Positions 1 through 5,798 are shown, counted from the first letter of the stretch. The stretch: 6,186 nucleotides of DNA from Nocardiopsaceae bacterium (GCA_031254715.1 JAIRTY010000806.1:1-6186), one strand, 5' to 3'. A program made the numbers and translations. The notes: generated by a model not told the origin, from the sequence alone.

Positions 1-1774
1 CGTGCCCTCATCGGGCCCGGTGCAGTCCGCCGCCGCGCCGCCGGGCGGGAGCGGCACCAACTGCTGCGGGCTGATCATGAGCGGCCCGCGGCCTGGCATG
101 GACCCGATCGGGATCGTCAGCGGCTTCCTGCTCGCGAGCGCCAGTTTCGCGCATCACAACGCCATCGCCCGCGAGTACTTGACCCCGGGCGCGAGCCGGT
201 CCTGGTCACCGGGATCCGCGGTCACGATCGTGGATCCGAAACCCGCGGAGGTCGCTCCGCCCCGCGGGCTCGAGCCGGGCAGCAGCGGGACAGCGGTCAG
301 CGCCGGGCGGGTGGTCGCCACCGTGTCCACTACCGGCCTGTACCACCCGCTCGATGGCAAGGACAGCGGGCAGCTGCAGAACTTCGGCCTGGTACGGGTC
401 AAGGGCCAGTGGCGCATCTCCAGCCTGCCAGGTTCCGGGCGGCTCTCGCACCAGCTGCTGCTGCTGCCCGAGGGGCTGTTCAACCTGGTCTACAAGCCCC
501 AGAACCTGTACTTCTACGCTCAAGGCTCGTCCCGGGTGCTGGTGCCCGCTCCCGTGTTCGTTCCCAGCGAATCGTCCGGGCCGAATTCCAACGACCCGGC
601 CACGATGCTGGTCAGGGACCTGCTGAGCGGCCCGCCCGGCTGGCTGGCCGGCGCCGCGGACTCGGCGTTCCCGCCCGGCACCAAGCTGCGTGAGGTCCAG
701 GTGCTGCCGGGAACGCCCGGCACGAAGACCGCGATCGTCAGCCTCACCATGCCCGCCCGGGCGGTGCGGCCCGCCACGCTGCGGGCCGTGGACGCACAGC
801 TGGTGTGGGCCCTGACCAGCCAGTCCTACGGGGAACCGCTCATCCAGTCGGTCAAGCTCAAGGTCAACGGCAATTTCTGGCCCCGGTCTGGCAGCGCCGT
901 GCTGGGGCAATCCGACTACCGCGGGGATGTGCCCCAGCCGGCCGCCGGGAACCCCTACTTCGTCAGCCAGACCGGCGGAGTCCGGATCCTCGCCCATACC
1001 GGGCCAGGCAGCCGGGCCAAGGACACCGCGGTGCCCGGCCCGGTCGGGGCGGGCAGGTTCCCGCTGAGCCAGATCGCGGTGTCGCCGGACCGCAGCCGCG
1101 TAGCCGGGATCGCCGGGCCCCACAGCACCGTGTACGTCGGCAACCTGGCGGCCGCCGCGGCGCACGGGGCCGGGCCGTCAGCCGGGCAGCCCCGGCCGCG
1201 GCTGTCCGGTGCCTCGTTCAGCACGCCGAGCTGGGACAGCGCCGGGAACCTCTGGGTCGCCGGGAGAATGCACGGCCAGAACGGGATCTGGGTGGTGCGG
1301 AATGGCAGGGGCACGCCGTGGCAGGTGACCCCGTCCGACAGGCTCGGCAGGGTCACGGCGCTCCGGGTGGCACCGGACGGGGTGCGGGTGGCCATGATCG
1401 CGGGGAAGGGGGCCTCGACCCGGCTGCTGCTCGGCGCGCTCATCCGTACCGGCAGCGCCTTCGGCCTCGGATCGGTGCTGCGGCTCGCCCCCAACCTGAC
1501 CGGCATCAGCGCGCTGACCTGGTACGACGCCGACCATTTGCTGGCGGTGACCAAGTCGGCCAGCGGCGGGACGCAGCTGTGGGAGGTCCCGGTCAACGGC
1601 GGCATCGCCGTCAAGCAGGGCGCGCCCCAGCAGGGGATCGTCTCGGTCGCCGCGGCCGGCCCCAGCAACCCGCTGTACCTGGGGCTGTCGACGGGGCGGC
1701 TGGAGCGGTCGAACGGGCTGCGCGAGTTCTGGAGCGATGTGACCGCCGGGCGGGACGTGGCCTACCCCGGCTGA
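1..1774 (+). CDS. lpqB: LpqB family lipoprotein, 5'-truncated by the window edge
   Basis: Lipoprotein partner of the MtrAB two-component system. In mycobacteria LpqB is known to bind the extracellular part of the kinase MtrB and to influence MtrA signalling, cell-envelope homeostasis and division. The reading frame is open from base 2, and 590 residues are visible. The first residues (VPSSGPVQ) resemble the stretch just after the lipobox cysteine in this family, so only the signal peptide and perhaps the Cys itself are missing; the GTG at base 2 is not the real start. Visible parts, numbered from base 2: the family motif GIVSGFLLAS with AREYLTPGASRSW (about 37-68); a GerMN-type domain with LVRDLLSGPPGWLAGAADSAFPPGTKL (about 200-229); and a C-terminal beta-propeller with repeats such as IAVSPDRSRVAGIAG (about 357) and LRVAPDGVRVAMIAG (about 453). 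The stop is TGA at 1772-1774. mtrA and mtrB are expected immediately upstream. Family assignment is secure. Confidence 0.93.
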   Translation, partial: VPSSGPVQSAAAPPGGSGTNCCGLIMSGPRPGMDPIGIVSGFLLASASFAHHNAIAREYLTPGASRSWSPGSAVTIVDPKPAEVAPPRGLEPGSSGTAVSAGRVVATVSTTGLYHPLDGKDSGQLQNFGLVRVKGQWRISSLPGSGRLSHQLLLLPEGLFNLVYKPQNLYFYAQGSSRVLVPAPVFVPSESSGPNSNDPATMLVRDLLSGPPGWLAGAADSAFPPGTKLREVQVLPGTPGTKTAIVSLTMPARAVRPATLRAVDAQLVWALTSQSYGEPLIQSVKLKVNGNFWPRSGSAVLGQSDYRGDVPQPAAGNPYFVSQTGGVRILAHTGPGSRAKDTAVPGPVGAGRFPLSQIAVSPDRSRVAGIAGPHSTVYVGNLAAAAAHGAGPSAGQPRPRLSGASFSTPSWDSAGNLWVAGRMHGQNGIWVVRNGRGTPWQVTPSDRLGRVTALRVAPDGVRVAMIAGKGASTRLLLGALIRTGSAFGLGSVLRLAPNLTGISALTWYDADHLLAVTKSASGGTQLWEVPVNGGIAVKQGAPQQGIVSVAAAGPSNPLYLGLSTGRLERSNGLREFWSDVTAGRDVAYPG

Positions 1775-1856
1775 GGGCCGGCCCGCTATGCGCTCGCTCG
1801 CGGTATCTGACCTGGGATGACCGCGAAATCTCTGGCAGCCTAGGGCCTTCTGCCTC

Positions 1857-1885
1857 CTGACATTCGGCCCGGCTGCGGTTAGCGT
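1857..1885 (+). promoter_or_regulatory. Sigma-70-type promoter for the hpf leader RNA
   Basis: The -35 element CTGACA (1857-1862) matches TTGACA at five of six positions. A 17-nt spacer (1863-1879) separates it from the -10 element TAGCGT (1880-1885), which fits the actinobacterial TANNNT pattern. Transcription should start about 7 nt downstream, near A1892. That is one base before the 5' strand of the long closing helix of the predicted RNA, so promoter and RNA end support each other. The promoter lies 82 nt after the lpqB stop codon. It implies that hpf has its own promoter with a leader of about 304 nt rather than depending only on read-through from lpqB. The start site is inferred. Confidence 0.7.
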
Positions 1886-1891
1886 CGAACC

Positions 1892-2165
1892 ATGGCACCC
1901 GCCCGGGTCCGTGGTTGCGTCGGGCAGGGCCTCCCGTCAGTGGCGGGGAGCCCGCCCAGGCAAGCCGATGCCAGCCGCAGGCGAAACGGCCCACGTAAGG
2001 CGACTTCTCGTCGACCGATCACGGTGCGGCTTAGAGGTAAGTCCTGCCCCTCCAGGGATCCGGATGTTCCCTGGGCAGGGAGAAGGGCAGTAGTGGCCCA
2101 GATTGCCGCGAGCCCCTCAGCAGGCGGATGTGGGGACGAAGACCAGGTCGGCCGGGCGGGTGCCA
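1892..2165 (+). ncRNA. Structured noncoding RNA upstream of hpf, candidate raiA-motif RNA
   Basis: This stretch codes for no credible protein but is dense in complementary segments. Closing helix P1 pairs TGGCACCCGCCCGG (1893-1906) with CCGGGCGGGTGCCA (2152-2165), 14 perfect base pairs. Inside it are: a possible P2 (1913-1915 and 1918-1921 with 2142-2144 and 2135-2138); a 13-bp stem with two bulges at 1922-1957, loop 1937-1943; a hairpin at 1959-1972; a 7-bp stem of 1973-1979 with 2025-2031, enclosing hairpins 2001-2013 and 2015-2024; a hairpin of 5 plus 7 bp at 2043-2079; and a 6-bp hairpin at 2086-2107. GTAAG occurs twice in unpaired segments (1995-1999, 2037-2041). The raiA motif is an established class of structured RNA in Firmicutes and Actinobacteria, often found upstream of raiA/hpf; in Clostridium its loss affects sporulation and aggregation. 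Assignment to that class rests on location, size and fold, because I cannot run a covariance model. The alternative is a cis-regulatory leader of hpf. There is no U-tract terminator before hpf, so co-transcription and processing are likely. Confidence 0.75.
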
Positions 2166-2195
2166 CACCTGGATCGGGGCTGGAAGGGGGTCCGG

Positions 2196-2915
2196 ATGGA
2201 CATCATCTTCAAGGGCCGGCGCACCGAGGTGCAGGACAGGTTCCGCAGCTATGCGGCTGCCAAGCTGAGCAAGCTGGAACGGCTTGACCGCAAGGCCATC
2301 CGGGTTGACGTAGAGGTCACGACCGAGCGCAACCCGCGCCAGTCCGACCGGCGCGAGCGGGTGGAGCTGACCATCGCCTCCCGGGGGCCGGTGATCCGGG
2401 CGGAGGCCGCGGCGGACGACCGGTACGCGGCGCTTGACCGGGCGTTCGCCAAGCTCCTCGAACGGCTCCGGCGCTCCTGCGACCGGCGCAAGGACCGGCA
2501 CGGCCCGCCGGCCGACCGGGTACCGGGCCTGCGGCTCGTGCCCGGGCCCGCGCCGGAACGGGACGGGTCCGGTGTCCCCGGCGGGGAGCGGGGCGCACCC
2601 GATCTCCAGTCACTCGCTGGCCCGGAGCCCGGGATGGCCGGAAGCGCCGCCCGCCTGGCTACCGAGGGCCTGGTCACAATCCCGATGGAGGGGGACGGCC
2701 CGCTGGTCGTGCGGGAGAAGTTCCACGCCGCCGCGCCCATGAGCATCGAGCAGGCGCTGCTGCAGATGGAACTGGTAGGCCACGACTTCTACCTGTTCCG
2801 CGACTCCGACCGGGACCAGCCCAGCGTGGTCTACCGGCGGCATGGCTACCAGTACGGAGTGCTCAGGCTGGTAGAGGAGCACGCCGCGGCGCATGCCGGC
2901 AGCCCGCTGAGGTAG
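2196..2915 (+). CDS. hpf: Long-form ribosome hibernation promoting factor (HPF/RaiA family)
   Basis: Cytoplasmic factor that binds the decoding region of the 30S subunit and, in the long form, dimerises ribosomes into inactive 100S particles during stress or stationary phase. The product is 239 residues. The N-terminal S30AE/YfiA-type domain covers about 1-102, starting MDIIFKGRRTEVQDRFRSYA with VELTIASRGPVIRAEAAADDRYAALD in the middle. A Pro/Gly-rich linker of about 55 residues follows. The C-terminal dimerisation domain (about 160-226) contains PMSIEQALLQMELVGHDFYL and VVYRRHGYQYGVL. ATG at 2196 was chosen because a purine-rich Shine-Dalgarno (GGAAGGGGG, 2182-2190) precedes it and the family begins at this Met; the in-frame TTG at 2103 would add 31 residues read from the structured RNA. 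The usual DGDYG-like turn in the C-domain is replaced by HGYQYG. Expression is probably driven by the promoter at 1857-1885 through the structured leader. Assignment is very secure. Confidence 0.95.
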   Translation: MDIIFKGRRTEVQDRFRSYAAAKLSKLERLDRKAIRVDVEVTTERNPRQSDRRERVELTIASRGPVIRAEAAADDRYAALDRAFAKLLERLRRSCDRRKDRHGPPADRVPGLRLVPGPAPERDGSGVPGGERGAPDLQSLAGPEPGMAGSAARLATEGLVTIPMEGDGPLVVREKFHAAAPMSIEQALLQMELVGHDFYLFRDSDRDQPSVVYRRHGYQYGVLRLVEEHAAAHAGSPLR

Positions 2916-3074
2916 CAGGGCACGGTCGGCCCGGGGAGCGTACCCGCCACCGGCGATCCGGCTGGCCCGGCGCCCGCGCTGTTTGCGTGCAGAGGGCGTA
3001 TCGGCGAGAGTTTGATGCGCGGTCACCCACGCCACAGGCTGGCTGGCACGCCGGCGGGGCCCGGCGCGGTCACC

Positions 3075-3086
3075 CCCCGGCCGGGG
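3075..3086. repeat. 12-bp GC palindrome upstream of the response regulator
   Basis: CCCCGGCCGGGG is a perfect palindrome ending 31 nt before the response-regulator ATG, inside the 202-nt gap 2916-3117. It could form a short hairpin near the ribosome-binding site or serve as a dimer-binding site. In DNA this rich in G and C, a palindrome made only of those bases is weak evidence. Nothing else firm was found in the gap: no convincing promoter, terminator or small ORF. Confidence 0.25.
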
Positions 3087-3117
3087 CCCGGGACTACGCA
3101 GGTCAGGAGGATGCGCC

Positions 3118-3834
3118 ATGGGCGATGATCCCGGCACCACCGGGCGGGCACCTGGCGGCCAGGGGCCCGATCCGATCCGGGCGCTGATCGTCGACGATCA
3201 CGCGCTGTTCCGCCGCGGCCTGGAGATGGTGCTGGACACCGACGATGGCATCGAGGTGGTCGGCGAGGCCAGCGATGGCGCGGAGGCGGTCGAGAGGGCC
3301 GGCCAGTCGCTGCCGGACGTCGTGCTCATGGACATTCGCATGCCGAAGAGCAGCGGAATCGAGGCCTGCCGCGCGGTCAAGGAGGTGGCTCCCAGCACGA
3401 AGATCGTCATGCTGACGATCAGCGATGAGGAGGAGGACCTGTTCGAGGCGATCCGCGCCGGTGCCAGCGGCTACCTGCTCAAGGACATCCCGCTGGACGA
3501 GGTCGCCGACGTGGTCCGCGCCGTGCACGGCGGCCAGTCGCTCATCAACCCGTCCATGGCCGCCAAGCTGCTGACCGAGTTCGCGGCGCTCGCCCAGCGC
3601 GACGAGGAGGAACGGACCCAGCAGGTGCCGGCCCCCCGGCTCACCGAGCGGGAGATCGAGGTGCTCAAGCTCGTGGCCCGCGGCATGAACAACCGCGACA
3701 TCGCCAAGGAGCTGTTCATCTCCGAGAACACCGTGAAAAACCACGTCCGCAACATCCTGGAGAAGCTCCAGATCCACTCCCGGATGGAAGCGGTCATGAT
3801 CGCCGTCCGGGAGAACCTGATCGAGTTCAGCTGA
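3118..3834 (+). CDS. NarL/FixJ-family (LuxR-type) response regulator, orphan
   Basis: Cytoplasmic DNA-binding response regulator of 238 residues. After about 18 disordered N-terminal residues comes the receiver domain (about 20-138). It shows the acidic pair D26-D27, the phospho-acceptor D72 in VVLMDIRMP, the switch residues T100 and Y119, and the conserved K122 in GYLLKD, so phosphorylation looks intact. A linker (about 140-172) leads to a GerE/LuxR helix-turn-helix (about 174-234) with LTEREIEVLKLVARGMNNRDIA and SENTVKNHVRNILEKL. ATG at 3118 follows a strong Shine-Dalgarno, AGGAGG at 3105-3110, with 7-nt spacing. No histidine kinase is encoded nearby, so the partner kinase is unknown. It overall resembles LiaR/DevR-type regulators, but a specific name cannot be given. 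It lies 202 nt after hpf on the same strand; whether it controls hpf is not shown by the sequence. Confidence 0.93.
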   Translation: MGDDPGTTGRAPGGQGPDPIRALIVDDHALFRRGLEMVLDTDDGIEVVGEASDGAEAVERAGQSLPDVVLMDIRMPKSSGIEACRAVKEVAPSTKIVMLTISDEEEDLFEAIRAGASGYLLKDIPLDEVADVVRAVHGGQSLINPSMAAKLLTEFAALAQRDEEERTQQVPAPRLTEREIEVLKLVARGMNNRDIAKELFISENTVKNHVRNILEKLQIHSRMEAVMIAVRENLIEFS

Positions 3835-3890
3835 CGGGACCCGCCCGAGGCGGCAGCGGCCGCGGCTGACTGTCAGTGCTTCCCGGTACG

Positions 3891-3904
3891 TTCCGGGCCC
3901 GGAA
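3891..3904. repeat. 14-bp perfect palindrome between the response regulator and the Uma2 gene
   Basis: TTCCGGGCCCGGAA is its own reverse complement and sits in the 108-nt gap 3835-3942, 39 nt before the Uma2 ATG. It has AT-containing ends, so it is less trivially explained by base composition than pure G/C palindromes. A smaller inverted repeat, CTGAC-T-GTCAG, lies at 3866-3876. The palindrome may be an operator for a dimeric regulator or the stem of a weak transcription terminator for the upstream gene; there is no T-tract after it. Its function is not established. Confidence 0.4.
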
Positions 3905-3942
3905 AGTCAAACCGGCTCGCGTACCGTGGAGGTGACGATGAC

Positions 3943-4542
3943 ATGGAGGGAGCCGCTGTGGCAGTTCCCCGTGCCGACTGGGCGGCAACAGCCCGGGACG
4001 AGCTCGCCGACCTGGAAAGGCTGTGGCAGGACCTCGATATCCCCGGCCATCGGGTTGAGCTTATCGACGGGCAGCTCGTCGTGAGCCCTAGCGCGAGCAG
4101 GTGGCATTCAACGGCCATCGACAGGCTGATTGACGCGCTCATCGACGTGAAGCGGGAGCGCGGCTGGGTGATCCACACGAACCTGACCGTGCACATCCCG
4201 GCGACCAGGGAGCGGCTGATTCCCGACCTGATGATCGCGCCACCAGACGCGCCCGGGTTCGGTGACGATGAGCTGCTGGCGCCCGGGGTCCTGCTGGTCG
4301 CCGAGGTAGTGTCGCCATCGAGCCAGCGGCAGGACCGGGCCGCCAAGCCCCGTGCCTATGCGCAGGGGCAGGTCCCCCTGTTCTTGCTCATAGACGCGGT
4401 CGCCGAACCCTCGGCGATCACCGTGTTCAGCCGCCCGGACGGGGGCCGCTACCGCCGCCGTCAGGCCTGCGGGAGTGACGGCAGTCTCCGGGTGCCGGAA
4501 CCGTTCGGTATCACTATCGACGGCAAGCGGATACTGACCTGA
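3943..4542 (+). CDS. Uma2 family (DUF820) putative PD-(D/E)XK-type nuclease
   Basis: A 199-residue protein of the Uma2/DUF820 family, which has a restriction-endonuclease-like fold and is abundant in actinobacteria and cyanobacteria; the biological role is largely unknown. Family landmarks are present: RVELIDGQLVVSPSAS with a following His (37-55), PDLMIAP (94-100) carrying D95, LLVAEVVSPSS (117-127) carrying E121, then D131, K135 and Y139, and a hydrophobic VPLFLLID strand (144-151). E39, D95, E121 and K135 are the likely active-site set, so the fold appears catalytically intact. ATG at 3943 has GGAGG at 3928-3932 with 10-nt spacing. An in-frame GTG at 3958 has its own GGAGGGAG (3946-3952) and would remove five residues; the two starts cannot be separated by reading. 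No antitoxin or methylase gene lies beside it, so it appears to be a single-gene unit. It ends 19 nt before the convergent ycaQ-like gene. Confidence 0.88.
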   Translation: MEGAAVAVPRADWAATARDELADLERLWQDLDIPGHRVELIDGQLVVSPSASRWHSTAIDRLIDALIDVKRERGWVIHTNLTVHIPATRERLIPDLMIAPPDAPGFGDDELLAPGVLLVAEVVSPSSQRQDRAAKPRAYAQGQVPLFLLIDAVAEPSAITVFSRPDGGRYRRRQACGSDGSLRVPEPFGITIDGKRILT

Positions 4543-4544
4543 GA

Positions 4545-4558
4545 CGCCCGCGGGGGCG
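4545..4558. terminator. Possible bidirectional terminator hairpin between convergent genes
   Basis: CGCCC (4545-4549) pairs with GGGCG (4554-4558) around a GCGG loop, exactly in the 19-nt gap between the stop codons of the Uma2 gene (+) and the ycaQ-like gene (-). The position suits a shared terminator, but the stem is short and there is no T-tract on either strand, so this is tentative. Confidence 0.35.
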
Positions 4559-4561
4559 CGT

Positions 4562-5785
4562 TCAGGCGAGCGCCGCGCGCAGCCTGGGCGCCAGCTCGGG
4601 CGGGCTCACCTGCTCCGCCACCACCGCCGAGCAGCCCACCCACTCGGCGGCCTCCCGCAGCGCCCGCGCCATCGGCTCGGCGGCGGCCGGCCTGGCGAGC
4701 GACAGCTGGCGGGCGACCAGGGTCTGGCCCTGCCGCACCGGGTCGGCCCGTCCCGCCAGCTGGCCGCGGGCCAGCAGCGGCATCGCGTAGTAGCCGTGCA
4801 CCCGCCTGGCCTTCGGCACGTACGCCTCCAGCCCGTGGTCGAAGCCGAACATGAGCCGGGTCCGCTTGCGGTCCCAGATCAGCGAGTCGAACGGGGACAG
4901 CAGCGTCACCCGGTGCCTGCCCGGGGGCTGCTGTGCCAGCGCGGCCGGGTCCGCCCAGGCCGGGACGGGCCGGTCCGGACCCTCGATCGAGACCGGTACC
5001 AGCCCGGCCGCCTGCGCCGCCTCGTCCGCGAATGCCGGGTACCGGGCCGTGCCGTCTGTCAGGTGCCACGGCCGGAGCCGGTGGTAGTCGATGAGGTCGG
5101 CCCGGGTGACCACGCCCAGGGCCCGGGCGGCGGCCCCCGCCAGCCGGGTCAGGCACTCATGGTCGGACGGCTCGGCCGCCAGCAGCTCGCCTGACAGGGC
5201 CCGCTCTGGCAGGTCGTAGACCCGGCGCCAGCCCGTCCGGCGCACGCAGGCGACCTCTCCGGTGTCGAGCAGCCATTCCACGGCGATCTTGGTTTCCGAC
5301 CAGTCCCACCAGGCGCCGCCGCCGCGGGCGCCGCCTAGCTGGGTGGCGGTCAGCGGGCCCTCAGCCCGCAGCCGGGCCAGCACCTTCTCGCAGGCCTCCG
5401 GATTGACCTCGTGCCAGCGGGACCCGCGCCTGCGCAGCGCCCGCCGCCGGAATTCGTACCAGGGCCACTCCTCGACCGGGATCACGCAGGCAGCATGCGA
5501 CCAGTACTCGAACGCGGCAGGCCGTCGCGGGTGCCAGTAGGCGCGCTCGATCCGCTCCCGGGGGACAGGGCCGAGCCGGGCGTAGGCCACGAGCTCGTGG
5601 GAACGGGCCAGGACGCTGATCGTGTCCAGCTGAACGGCCCCCAGCCGGCGCAGCATCCCCGTCACACCGCCGCGGCGCCCGTCGGTTCCGATGAATCCCT
5701 GCGCCCGCAGCGTGATCAGCCGTACCTCGTCGGCGGACAGGGTGACCTGCGGGGAGGCAGCATGGGCTGCCGCGAGCCTGGACAT
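4562..5785 (-). CDS. YcaQ-like winged-helix DNA glycosylase (HTH_42 / AlkZ-YcaQ superfamily)
   Basis: A 407-residue protein of the winged-helix family often annotated as crosslink repair DNA glycosylase YcaQ. Characterised members (Escherichia coli YcaQ/AlkX, Streptomyces AlkZ) excise bulky N-alkylated bases and unhook interstrand crosslinks made by agents such as nitrogen mustards or azinomycin. Landmarks: LRRLGAVQLDTISVLARSHELV (45-66), with the catalytic QxD motif at Q52-L53-D54, the form typical of the YcaQ-like branch (the AlkZ-like branch has QxQ); FEYWSHAACVIP (92-103); a winged-helix segment GPLTATQLGG to VEWLLDTGEV (143-178) and RRVYDLPER (187-195); then LLSPFDSLIWDRKRTRLMFGFDHGLEAYVPKARRVHGYYAMPLL (295-338). 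ATG at 5785 fits the family N-terminus and lies 7 nt after a candidate -10 box, suggesting leaderless translation; no clear Shine-Dalgarno is present. The nearest gene on the same strand ends 63 nt upstream. Family is secure; the substrate is inferred. Confidence 0.9.
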   Translation of the reverse strand: MSRLAAAHAASPQVTLSADEVRLITLRAQGFIGTDGRRGGVTGMLRRLGAVQLDTISVLARSHELVAYARLGPVPRERIERAYWHPRRPAAFEYWSHAACVIPVEEWPWYEFRRRALRRRGSRWHEVNPEACEKVLARLRAEGPLTATQLGGARGGGAWWDWSETKIAVEWLLDTGEVACVRRTGWRRVYDLPERALSGELLAAEPSDHECLTRLAGAAARALGVVTRADLIDYHRLRPWHLTDGTARYPAFADEAAQAAGLVPVSIEGPDRPVPAWADPAALAQQPPGRHRVTLLSPFDSLIWDRKRTRLMFGFDHGLEAYVPKARRVHGYYAMPLLARGQLAGRADPVRQGQTLVARQLSLARPAAAEPMARALREAAEWVGCSAVVAEQVSPPELAPRLRAALA

Positions 5786-5792
5786 GCCCGGC

Positions 5793-5798
5793 AGCCTA
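5793..5798 (-). promoter_or_regulatory. -10 element for a leaderless ycaQ-like mRNA
   Basis: Read on the minus strand, TAGGCT (5798 to 5793) is followed by 7 nt and then the ATG at 5785. That is the spacing expected if transcription begins at or next to the A of the start codon, a common leaderless layout in actinobacteria. The lack of a Shine-Dalgarno before this ATG agrees. The -35 region at 17-nt spacing (GGCACA) matches the consensus poorly, so the call is moderate. Confidence 0.45.

Noticed and set aside
206..1165. Long minus-strand ORF of 319 codons opposite lpqB, plus others at 955-1668 and 1178-1537
   Set aside because: Shadow frames of the real lpqB coding sequence, with Arg/Gly/Pro-rich products and no family features.
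1784..1816. Imperfect hairpin shortly after the lpqB stop as a terminator
   Set aside because: Short, with a bulge and a G-U pair, and no T-tract; too weak to call.
805..1860. Plus-strand ORF of 351 codons overlapping lpqB and the gap after it
   Set aside because: Out-of-frame shadow of lpqB, very rich in Arg, Gly and Ala and without any domain.
2103..2195. In-frame TTG extension of hpf by 31 residues
   Set aside because: It would be read from the 3' part of the structured RNA. The ATG at 2196 has a Shine-Dalgarno and matches the family N-terminus.
1892..2195. Known metabolite riboswitch (cobalamin, TPP, SAM or c-di-AMP) in the hpf leader
   Set aside because: I looked for the conserved core boxes of these classes and saw none; the layout fits the raiA-motif location better.
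1892..2287. ORF of 131 codons starting with ATG exactly at the predicted transcript start (possible leaderless gene)
   Set aside because: It runs through the whole structured RNA and into hpf in another frame. Its product is a Gly/Arg/Pro/Ala-rich sequence with no recognisable family, as expected for a chance frame in GC-rich DNA. A short leaderless peptide cannot be fully excluded.
2932..2946. Small hairpin CGGG/CCCG after hpf as a terminator
   Set aside because: Only four base pairs with a 7-nt loop and no T-tract.
3012..3040. TTGATG-N17-CAGGCT as a promoter for the response regulator
   Set aside because: The -10 hexamer lacks the leading T and matches poorly; such matches are expected by chance in a 200-nt gap.
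3103..3777. Minus-strand ORF of 224 codons opposite the response regulator
   Set aside because: Antisense shadow of a clear response-regulator gene.
4461..5156. Minus-strand ORF of 231 codons overlapping the ycaQ-like gene
   Set aside because: Alternative frame of the true gene; composition is almost entirely Gly, Arg, Pro and Ala.
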